Below are positions 18,510 through 29,500 of a stretch of 64,000 bases of DNA, piece by piece. This DNA is from Haematococcus lacustris (taxonomy: Eukaryota > Chlorophyta > Chlorophyceae > Chlamydomonadales > Haematococcaceae). The stretch lies in assembly GCA_030144725.1 (NCBI GenBank), contig JASKMD010000003.1, positions 7,392,381-7,456,380 of the forward strand, given 5' to 3'. Made by a program: the position numbers and the translations under genes. The notes beneath the pieces were generated by a model. The model made no database searches, was not told the DNA's origin, and saw only the letters and a program-made list of their open reading frames with translations. Numbering within the stretch: position 1 is the first letter of the stretch; each line of letters starts with the position of its first letter.

Positions 18510-18611
18510 TTTTGGTTCAAAAAATCAAAAGAGTTTTGCGGCCTTAACACGACGCTCCAGACTCCTACACCCGACCCATCGTAACCAGCACGAGAAAAGA
18601 GCCCAAGAGAT

Positions 18612-20552
18612 ATGTGGAGTGCGACGACCAATACCGCGGGCACCCTCGCCCTTATCAGCCACTGCATCAACCTCCGTGGTAAGCACAACACCACTAGACA
18701 TATTCTCATTGCGGCCATCTTGCTGACAGCTCTGTTGCAGACAAATCGCAACAGCGCACCGACAGCTTCAATACAACAGCTATGGCCTACAGATCATAGC
18801 ATCGAGGCTAAGCAGAGCTGCTTGCTGCGGTTACGAAATGTCGAGGTAGATTCGTCTGCAGGATCGTGTAGAGCTCCCCAGCGCAAGTTGACGCACCCAA
18901 CTCCGCTCCTTGTCTTGCTTCCTACGGGCAAACTGACGTACTCAGCCCCGGTCCCTGTCTTGCTGTCCTCGGGCAAACTGGTGTACCCAGCCCCGATTCT
19001 GGCCTTGCTTTCCTCGGGCAAACTGGTGTACCCAGCCCCGCCTCTTGTTCTGCTTTCCCCGGGCAAACTGGTGCACCCAGCCCCGCATCTCGATTGGCTC
19101 TCCTCGGGCAAACTGGAGTACCCAGCCCCGCTTCTTGTTCTGCTCTCGTCGGGCAAACTGGTGCACCCAGCCCCGCTTCGGACCTTGCTTTCCTCGGACA
19201 AACTGGTGCACCCAGCCCCGATCTTAACTTGGCTTTCCCCTGGCAAACTGGTGTACTCACCCCGGTTCTATGAATTGCCGCCGCCAGATGCACCAACACC
19301 GCCTCATAATCTGCTCTCACCAAGAGGACAGTGGCACACACCCTTGCACCACCCGTCGTTCCTAGGTGAACAGCCGCATATAGCCCCGCCTCCCACTCTG
19401 ACGAAAATCCACATCCTGCAACCATGCACCTGTCCTGTCCATGGCAGTGGAAACCCAAGACCCTGGCCCGGTGCTGAGAAACACACCCCCACATGCCGTG
19501 CTGCCCCTGGTGCATCACACGCAGGGGAAGCAAGACTGAGGGCCATCCTTAACAACACGACGTACATCAACAAAACCATGCGAGGAGCCCTACTGACTGG
19601 CACCCCGTATAGGGGCTCAACATCCACAGCGCAGCACAGCAGCCAGCGCAGGGTGGACGCCAGGTTCGCAGACATACCAGCCACAGCCCTGTCTGGCTGC
19701 ACTGAGGGCCAGCTGGTAGAAGCAGCTCTCCTGGGGCACATCGTCAAGACTGTGCTAAACTGCCCAGGTGGCCAGCTGCCAAACCTTATGTACAGCACCA
19801 GCCCGGAAGCAACAGCCGTCAGAATCCAGCTCTGGCTAGAGGAGAAGAACATTGAAGGGGCCAGCATAGTCACCCACTGCCCTATGCGTCATTTCAGCCT
19901 AGGACAGACAGGGTACACCTGCCACCCCTACCAGTACAACGTCAAACTCCCCCCTGCTAGCATCAGCCGCTTCCTGGAGGCATATGAGACAGACCCCCCC
20001 CTTACAGACATCGCCACAGAGAAAGGGGTGGTGCAGGGCAGAATGCAGTGCACCTTGCTGGAAGAGCACCCTAGGAACAGCTCTCACACAATGAGGGTGC
20101 AAGCACACCTGCAGCTCCTGCCGGGTGCAGACTGCCTGGGCATTTGGCCACCTGAGCACATGCAGGGCGCTCATACACCGCAAGCCATCAGACAGGTCAT
20201 GCACATCCTGGGCTGCGTCCTGGCTCTGTCAGATATGGGAGCCCCCCCCGGCAGCCTGGAGGCCTGGCGAGCATACGCAGCGCGAGTGCCCCTTTCTAGC
20301 CTTAGGCTGATGCAAGCCCTCAGCGTCAACGCCGTCACCCAGGAAAGGGGCCAACAAACAGGCGCATACACAGCGCACAGCACCACGCCAGCTCTAAGGG
20401 AGATGCTCACCGCCTGCCACAGCCTGGTGTTTGAGCTAGAGGGAATCCTCACCCTCCGGCTCAGTGCGGCGTCCCCCCCCCCCGCTGCCCCCCCATTGCA
20501 TCGCCATCGGCAAGCCCACAGGCGGTCCTGTCAGCCCATCAGAACTCTGTGA
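18612..20552 (+). CDS. Copy B ORF1 (646 codons)
   Basis: Starts at an ATG 102 bp into the element. An N-terminal hydrophobic stretch (HILIAAILLTALL) is followed by eight 15-residue tandem repeats (nt about 18895-19263), one more than in copy A, and then an unrecognised region. No zinc knuckle or RRM is obvious. Its role as an RNA-binding gag-like protein is inferred only from position. The last 89 nt overlap the next frame, which is +1 relative to ORF1, across runs of 11 and 7 C. Confidence 0.82.
   Translation: MWSATTNTAGTLALISHCINLRGKHNTTRHILIAAILLTALLQTNRNSAPTASIQQLWPTDHSIEAKQSCLLRLRNVEVDSSAGSCRAPQRKLTHPTPLLVLLPTGKLTYSAPVPVLLSSGKLVYPAPILALLSSGKLVYPAPPLVLLSPGKLVHPAPHLDWLSSGKLEYPAPLLVLLSSGKLVHPAPLRTLLSSDKLVHPAPILTWLSPGKLVYSPRFYELPPPDAPTPPHNLLSPRGQWHTPLHHPSFLGEQPHIAPPPTLTKIHILQPCTCPVHGSGNPRPWPGAEKHTPTCRAAPGASHAGEARLRAILNNTTYINKTMRGALLTGTPYRGSTSTAQHSSQRRVDARFADIPATALSGCTEGQLVEAALLGHIVKTVLNCPGGQLPNLMYSTSPEATAVRIQLWLEEKNIEGASIVTHCPMRHFSLGQTGYTCHPYQYNVKLPPASISRFLEAYETDPPLTDIATEKGVVQGRMQCTLLEEHPRNSSHTMRVQAHLQLLPGADCLGIWPPEHMQGAHTPQAIRQVMHILGCVLALSDMGAPPGSLEAWRAYAARVPLSSLRLMQALSVNAVTQERGQQTGAYTAHSTTPALREMLTACHSLVFELEGILTLRLSAASPPPAAPPLHRHRQAHRRSCQPIRTL
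18895..19263 (+). repeat. 45-bp coding minisatellite in ORF1 (8 units)
   Basis: In-frame units encode (Y/H)PAPxLxLLSSGKLV with variation between units. Copy A has one unit fewer (about 11640-11950), accounting for 45 bp of the length difference between the copies. Confidence 0.92.
20464..20552 (+). promoter_or_regulatory. ORF1/ORF2 overlap with C11 and C7 runs (possible +1 frameshift site)
   Basis: ORF2 has no ATG until 20647. Its frame opens upstream of the overlap and is +1 relative to ORF1. The overlap holds CCCCCCCCCCC (20473-20483) and CCCCCCC (20488-20494), slippery for ribosomes and polymerases. Copy A has identical runs. Alternatives are initiation at 20647 or an unseen intron. Confidence 0.5.
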
Positions 20553-23500
20553 CGTGCTATGGGCCCTGCACGATGCTCACCACCCCCCTGATGCGGTGGC
20601 TCCCTTGGTCAGTGCGCAGAGTGCTGAGGGGCAACGCTTGCGAGATATGCTGGCCCAGGGAGCCACCCTGCCTCTCTCCTTTGCAAACTTCGCTGGGGAC
20701 ATGCTGACCATGAAGCAACATGGATCCAGCAAGATGCTCCTGACTACCATCAAGGACCCCCTGACAGACCAGGCAAGCACTAGCACATACATTGCCACAC
20801 CCTGTTCTAACATACAATACGCACAAGAAGTCGCAACCCTGAAAATGGCCCACACAATGGACACAAGCTTGCGACCGACTAGAACACATCAACACCATAC
20901 ATATGCTACACCCAAAACATTGTTTGCATGTGCTATACAGGTGATTGCCAACGAGCATCCATTGGGCACGGTGGCCAGAGCTATCACAGCGTGCTGCACG
21001 CCAAATGGCCTGCCCCTCAGCAGCCACGGGGTCAGGGAGGCCCCCATCCTCTACCTCACGCCGGCCAGCAAGCAAGCCATGGTCAGCGCCCTGGCAGCCG
21101 CCCAGGACTTGGGAGGGGTAGTAGAGACGCAGCGGGGGCAAGTATGGATAGGAGTACCACGCAGCCTGGCAGGTGTCAGCGGCGGCATCAACCTCCCCAT
21201 CTGGTTGAAGGAGGTGGGGACCCCCGTGGATGCGGCAGACCCGGCCACCCGAGCTAGGACTGCGAGCAGGAACACACGCTACACAGGCCTCCAGCATGTG
21301 CCGGACCAGGCGGCCCTCACCTTCAGGGCTATCGCAGCCGTCACAGACGGCATCACCATGCAACAGGTGGTGGGGGCCAACGCGGCCTATGAGCTACAGG
21401 GCAGGGCCACCACCTACCTGGTGGAGGCACGCGTCGTGGACCACAGCGATGCCAAATACACCCCAGCTGTGCTACGGGCCCTTACCCATGAGGGCAGCAC
21501 ACAGCCCACTCCCCAGCCGGCGGCAACCAGCAGGGGATGGGGAACCAGGGCTGTTGCAGTAGCGACTCAGCTCCAGGCCGCCCCGCCCCGCAACACCACC
21601 GCGACCACAGCCCCCATCCCACCCACCGGAGGCGCAGCGGCAAGGGCCCCTGGCAGGGGAGGGGCGGGAGGCCGGGGCCGGGGACCCAACTCCGTCCCAG
21701 ACCCATCAGGCAGAGGCACCAGCAGGGGTCCCTCCCCCAACCTGGTGAGGGGCGCCTCGTCAGGGGCATGGGCTGGCAGAGGCACCAGCAGCAGAACCAG
21801 CAGCGACAGCAGTATCGCGGCTTTTGACGAACTCGCCATCGAGGCGGGCTTCCTCTACACTGCACAGGTGACACACTGCACACAACCCGCAGAGCAGAAC
21901 CACCAAGTGCGCAGCAAAGAGTACATGCACACACACTACGGAAGAACACACACGATTGACAATCAACACCCTACCAGCCTGCCGGAAGGGCCACATCAAC
22001 CCCACAATCCTCACACATTGCCATGCAGGCCCCTACCAATGAGACCGGAGGCAACGACGGGGCAACCCTTGAGAACAACGCAACGCTGGTGGACCCCCTG
22101 CCCCACACAACAGGTGACAGCAGCACCCACGGAAACACGCTCCCCCACTGCGCTAGGCTGCATGCCCTCAAGGTCACACCACTCAGACAGACTCATCGCC
22201 TGGCTAACACCGCCCCACCAGGAGCACACCACAAAATATACCAATAATGGTAGGACACTCTACCACACACAGATGGCACTGCCCACAAGCGCAGGTGACA
22301 ATGACCCATCAGGCGGAGCTGACACCACCCAGGAGGGGGCAACCCAGCGAGACCTAGCGGGGTCCAGCGGCATCCAACGGGCTGGAGGACGTACCCAGGT
22401 CAGCACCACCACACATCACCATAGCATGCAACCTAGTAACACTATACTCAATGTTATACACCACACCCATATGCCACGACAGGTACACACACCTGCCGCT
22501 AAACTCACGCATACCCGCAGGTACACTCACCGGCCCTTACCCCAGGAGCAGAGAGGGCTGCCCGCCGACAGCGCCATGGGAGCTCAGGCGGGGGCAGAGG
22601 ACTCAACCTCTCATATATCTTTAAGATGGACTCCGTATCAGCTGAGGATCATAACCCAGGTGTGCAATAATAAGCCGCACCATGGACATACCTGGAAGGG
22701 GCCCATAGACCTCACCACTACCACACAACACATACTCACACCCACACCGTGTAACTGCACAGGCGGCTCACCCATGGAGGAGGAGCAAGAGGAGATGCCT
22801 AAGGAGGGCACCAAGACGGCGGTGAGCAGACTTGCCACACAAGCCCACCGTGTGACACATTGCACCACCCCCAACCACACCGACAGGAACGAGAAGTCAA
22901 TGGGCCTTGCAGGGCAGACCCTGTTGTCCCAACATGGCCCCCCACCACCGCACACCAACCACATACCTATCACCAATCAGGACAGCTTGCACCATGCTGC
23001 CCACATGACTGCAGGGGACTGGACCCAGCAACTAAAAAATGGGCACAGCAAACCTGGACCTCGTAGCAAGCAGCAACCTGGACAGGCAGCTGCTGGAGCT
23101 AGCTGGGCCCGGGAGCCCAGCGGGGTTGGAGAGGTACCAGGGAGGATAAGTACTTATGAGCTCGCAGAACATGAATGCCACACAGTATCTGAAGTAGAAA
23201 TGGGTATGCTAGATGGCGACTTGGGCTGGAATTCAGACCCTAGCACTGCAGAACCCCAAGCCTCACAAGCTGAGATAGGACACCACATAGGGCACCGTGC
23301 ACATCCTACAGCGGACAGCAGCCTGCTACCCTTGTGCATTGGTCATCTGAATGTAAGAACTATGGGCACTACCGCTACTGAGACGAGCACACACATGAAC
23401 CTAGACTATACCACCCACCCATGCCCCTCCAACGCAACTCAACTTGGACGAACCTATCACCTAGACACACCTATCCTCATCGCCATCCTCATGGGATGGT

Positions 23501-26500
23501 GTGCGACACAACGACACCAACCACAGATACCTACCCCGAAAGACTCCAAACGTTGCCTGGCACGACAAAGAAGAAAGATCACGCGCCTCAGGGCCATAGT
23601 ACATATCACGACATACAACACATTGCGAGACCTCACCGGTATAGTGCCTGTCACTACGGCCATCTGTAGGATCTCAAATAGATTCTACCTGCACCTGAAG
23701 GGAGGGCACAAGAGCTACTCCCGGACAGTCAGCCAATACAACACAACCATACAGGCCTACTGTACCTATCAGATCAGGAGAACTGAGAGAACCACGGCAA
23801 CGGCACGACACCAGGACCCCACATGGAAACCCTCGTTCACCGTTGACTACTTCATATCATGGCTACTACTCGCAGCCGGGGACGTTGAAGTCAACCCTGG
23901 CCCGTGCCCCAGTGGGAGACAACATCCACATGACATCCACAGGACAACACATACCCCACACCCCAACCCCAACCCCTTGTTTTTTGAAGCACAGGTGAAC
24001 CGCAACTGCCAGGCCCACTCCCTCAACAATGCAGCCGGAAAGGAATGGGTGAAGCCTGAGGACCTACATAACTTTTGGACAGCCTGGGATACAACACTAC
24101 ACGACGAAGGCGACAAACAGGCGTGGCGTACCGCGCACGGGCAAGGGGGTGCTTTCAGCGACGAGGTCATCCACCTCTACCTTAGGACCAAATACGGCCT
24201 CACTATTACGAGGGTCGCTCACCTACGCAACACAGACGACTGGAACGACGACAACCTCGACACCATAGCGATAGAGTATGCCACACTCAACCTCTTGTGC
24301 AAAAGGAACGGCCACAGCATGGCGCTCAGGAAGTTGGGCGGGCAGTGGAAGCTCCTAGACTCCGACAGCCCCAGTAAATCAGCTATAGCCATCTGCGAGC
24401 TGTCGCGCTCCTACACGACACACTTCCACGAGGTGTTCGTCATCGCACCTGACCCGGCAGCTACACCAACCCAAACCATGGCCGCCACCCGACAGGGTAT
24501 TAGCCACATTATCAGCCACAAGGAAGACAACCGGAACCCGTCCCAATGCTACATGGAAAGGCAATACAAACAATGTTGTCTTGTGCACGCCATCAACATG
24601 GCCATAGGGAAACCCATGATCTGGCCCGAAGACGTCATCACCCACTGCAAATCACTCTACACACACATCCAAGGCCTAGCCAACCAGGCAAGGCAGGAGC
24701 ACAGGATAATACCACTACGTAGCAGCCTCCCACACATCTACGAGGAATCTGGCAACTTTACCATCTCCACCATAAACCACTACCTATACCACCACCACAA
24801 GGACCTCCACCTATGCCCTATAACCACCACCACCACCACCACCACCATCACACCCGAGCTCCTCACCACGCTCACGGGCAAGACGGACAGCTACACTAAC
24901 ACAGCCGCCATCCTCATTACTCACAATTACGCTACCACCATCCGCCACATTAACAACGCATGGCACTGGTTGGACTCGGAGCAAGGCCGCCCATGCCGCT
25001 TGGACACCCCGGAAGACTGGCTTCAGCTGAAGGGTACACTCGTCCAAATCAAAAAGGGCGACGCGGCTGATACCAACCTCATCCATCCACTATGCTGGCT
25101 AGCTGACCCAACAAGGCGCGCCACAACGGAACAGCTGGAACAACATCTACGTACCACCCACATCGATCTTACTACCCAAGACCTGGGCACACAACCCGCG
25201 CACAACCCCGGAACAGACCGGCCGCTACCCACTGCACAACCAGCGAGTTACAAGCGCATACTAACAGCCACAGAAGCCACCCACCCGACAGACAAGCAGG
25301 CCCGGCCGCGACTGCGCCAGGTCGCCCCCACAGTCACTCTCCCCACTCTACAAGACCGGGCAAGCAGCAGTAAGCGGCCCACGACATCGGGCACCATCGT
25401 AGACAAAAGACGGACCAAACCAAGAGCGCATACCAAGGACTCACACACGCAGACCCTGATGTACAGATACCTAAACACAGCCCCCACCCCACCCCCCGCC
25501 GCCATCCCCACAACACCGCCACCCCCCACCGATAACCTACCTGAGCACCCAGGACCACACCCACAACACAGCACCTTGCCAACCCGGCAGCCACAAGCAA
25601 CACACAATCGACAACATATCACACTAACGACCCTGAACGTCAGAAGCCTCCATAGGTCCAGGAACGACGTCCTAAACCATGTGCATCAACACAGCCCGGA
25701 CATCCTGATCCTAACTGAAACCATGACCCAGCCCAAGAGCAATAACCCAAGCTCTGGCTGGCTGAGGCGAGTCATGCCAGACTATACGACACACCGACAC
25801 AGAGGCCACAGTGACGTCCTAATAGGCATCAAACACCACTTAGCCATCCAAATGAAAACCACTATGCTTCCACCGAGCAACGACGCCGAGATAAACGCAC
25901 GATGCGTCATCCTGACCCTCAACCAACACCAGTGCGAACAGCTCACCATCGTCGCCACGTATTGGCCGTCGGGAAACAACGGGGACGCGCTGCTAATGCG
26001 AGGAAAAATGCAAGAGCACATACGAACAGCCACGGGCCACCTGCCCGGCTCACTCATCCTGGCGGGAGATATCAACGCCACGATGAAAACAGAGGATCGT
26101 TCCGAGCACACCGAATACACACAAGACAGCATGATGAGGGGGTTCGCCGCAGAAATGCACCTGAAGGAAGCTGACCCCGGCGACCGGGCCTGGACCTACC
26201 AGCAACCGCACTGCAACAGCCGCATCGACGCTATTCTAACACGCGACGCAAGACACGGCCCTGAACACCGCACGCACGTCGATACCAACGACTATCTGAG
26301 CGACCACAGGCCACTCACCGCCACATTGAGTACAGCCCGCCTGGGCATAGACCTGGCAGCCCCACTCAAACCACCGAAGCACAACCACATCATCCTCACC
26401 ACCCCCATTACCAACAAGGACAGGGAAGCCTACCGCCTGGCAGTGCAACAACCCAGCTCAGGCGTCCCACAATTGCATGCAGAACTGACAGCCTTCTTAG

Positions 26501-29500
26501 CCCCCATATACACAGAGGCTACCCACCACCTGGCTACACTTGGCAAGACCAACCCTCAACAACCACAGCGTCTGACATCAGTGGCAGGACGCCCGGCCAG
26601 GGAAGCCGTAGACACCGCAGCCACCATGCTCACAAACCTCCTACAAACCTGCAGGACGGCAGCTATAAAGACATGCAACACTAAGACCCTCACAAGGGGA
26701 GGCCAGCACTACCAACGCAGGACCATGTGCAGGATTAGACTGGCACTGGGCAGAAAGCTTAAGACCGCTAGAGACCTCAGCCGGAAGGCTAACTCCCTCT
26801 TTAAGCAAACCAACGTGCACCCGACAATCGACGAACTCATTCTAGGGACAGATGCGATAAACGAAGAGATCAGGGACGCGGTGCAAGCGCGACAGGGTGA
26901 AGACCCAACCGAAAATCACGTGCAGGCCGCGCTAGCCCAACTGACCGATTCCTACCGCGACCAAATCCACCAACTAGACGACGATGACTCCGCACTCGCC
27001 ATCGCACAAGCTCGCGTCAGAATGCAACAACTGATCAGCACCCAGCCCAAGAAGGCTAACAAACGTATCTTGCGCCCGTCCCGCACCGACCACAAAGGCC
27101 TTCAGGCGCTAGCTGACCCTGACACCAAAACCATATGCACAGCCCCTGCCGACCTCAACCGGATAATCACCGCCGCATATGGGCAGAAGCTGGCGGCCCC
27201 GACCCCCAAGACTGGCCACTACACTAACACACAGACACGAAACTACCCGTGGGCTCGCGCCAAAGCCGACGACGCCTTCGCATTACACGCATGCCAAAAC
27301 ATACACTGGCTGCACACAGCCATCATGGACAAGGCAGGCTTCCAGGAATGCATCAGCAGGCTGTCAGGAGGCAAGGCCCCGGGACCAGACGGGGTGGAGA
27401 ACGAGATCATCAAGATGCTGCCATGGGAGATGCGGGAAACCATCCACCAGCTCTTCATCATCATGTGGGCAACAGGTTGCACACCCACAGCATGGAAAAC
27501 CAGTGACACATGCCTCCTCTACAAGGACAAGGGGCAAGAAACGGACCTCAACTCCTACAGACCTGTGGGCCTAGCCAACACCGTTTACAAGCTGTGGACC
27601 AGCCTCATTACCAAGACGCTGTCTGAGTATGCTGAAGCTAATGGGATGCTCAGCAAGAACCAGGCTGGGTTCCGCTCCCACAGGAACACCACACAACAGC
27701 TGCAGATGCTTGTCATGGCCCTTGAGGATGCTAAACTGGCCAAGGCAGATATCTACGCACTCCTGGTCGACTTCACCAGTGCGTTCAACACCACGTGCCA
27801 AGACAAACTACTCTGGATCATGCATGACCTAGGCTTCCCCACGGACGCGACTGACGCTGTAAAGGACCTATACACGGGCGCTACAACGCGCTTTAAAACC
27901 CCGTACGGCCATACTGACCTGGTACCCGTAAACCGGGGCACCATACAAGGCGACTCTCTCTCGCCCTTCCTATTCCTCATTTACATTGAACCCCTCCTGC
28001 GATGGCTGCAAGTGGGCGCGAGGGGCTATAAATTCAAATCAGCAACGGCCGACAGCGGGGAACGCGCCACCGTCAGCAGCATCGACTATGCTGATGACAT
28101 AGCCATACTCTGCAACACCCTTCGCAACCTCCGATGCCAAGCGGACAAACTCTCAGCCTTCTCGGACTGGGGTCACCTCATCATCTCACACAGTAAAACC
28201 CTCGCTACAGCGGCGCTCCATCACTCGGTCGAAACAGGCATGTGCAGCAACGCGGCCGAAGCGGACAAGCGGGCCCGCCAACAACTCCAAACCGTCAGCC
28301 TACAAGGGAAACCCGTCACCTACCACCGCCCGACCTCACCTTTCACCTACTTGGGTGTGCTCATCACCATGACGCTGGACTGGAAACCACAACACACCGC
28401 TATGATCACCCAGCTCCGCCAAAAACTCGAGAGACTCAGACGCTCCTTTGCTAGCGCTAGGCAGGCCATACACATCATCCGCACGGCCATCATACCCAGC
28501 CTAGCCTACAGCTTCTGCGCCGTGCCGTGCACCCCAGGGGACCTTGAGCTGTACGACAGGTCCATCAATCAATGCGTGAAGCTCAAACTCAGACTCCCCC
28601 TGGGAACGCCCAATGCCATCATCAGAGAAGACGCTGACAAACTAGGCATAGGCATTAGCTCCACTGCCCAAGAATATCACGCCCGCAACACGACAGCCTT
28701 TACACACAGCCTCCAGTCCACAGATGTGGCACACGCCCACATCTCGAGGAGCATGCTGCACAAACAAATCACATGGCTCAATACCCAGGCAAGCACACAA
28801 GGACACCGCATGCTCACCCTCCTTCATCACACCCTTAGAGCACGGCAGCTAGTCTATGCCTCTATATCCGGGCTATCGGCCACGGAAGAGGGGCTACCTC
28901 TCTATCATGAAGAATGCCAAACACTCGGCCGCCTCATCACACAGGCCAGCAGCTCTCAAGCACACGATGTCGTCAGCGCCAGCATCACCTGCCTCAAAAG
29001 CCTAGGCGTCACGCACGCTTCTGAACTCAGCTGCAAGGGAAACACACACATCATCACCGGTAGCATGCTCACATCGAAGTACGGAAAAAAGGTCAAGCAG
29101 AAGCACATCATCGCCCTCAACAAACTTGCAGCCATGGCGGCCCAACCCTCATGCCCAGACGCGACCGCAACGCGTGCCATCCGAGACAGCCGCAACACAT
29201 CACTCGACCTCCCGCCCGACCAACGCAAAATCACAACATGGGCCGCGGGCCTCACGGGACTTGCGCCCACACCCGCAGTGCCAGACACCAGAACTCGCTA
29301 TATGGATATGAAAGCGTATGCGGTCAAGCACGCAACGCAACCAGCAACGGCGGACCGGGCCGCAGCGGCACCCGCAGTCCATGACGCCACTAGGACGAGC
29401 TCACGACTGCTGAAACGAGAGCAACGAGCAACACAATCGGCCCCAACGAAGCCCACGCCACCCAAGGCGGGCACGAAACGGAACAATGAGGGCAGACAGA

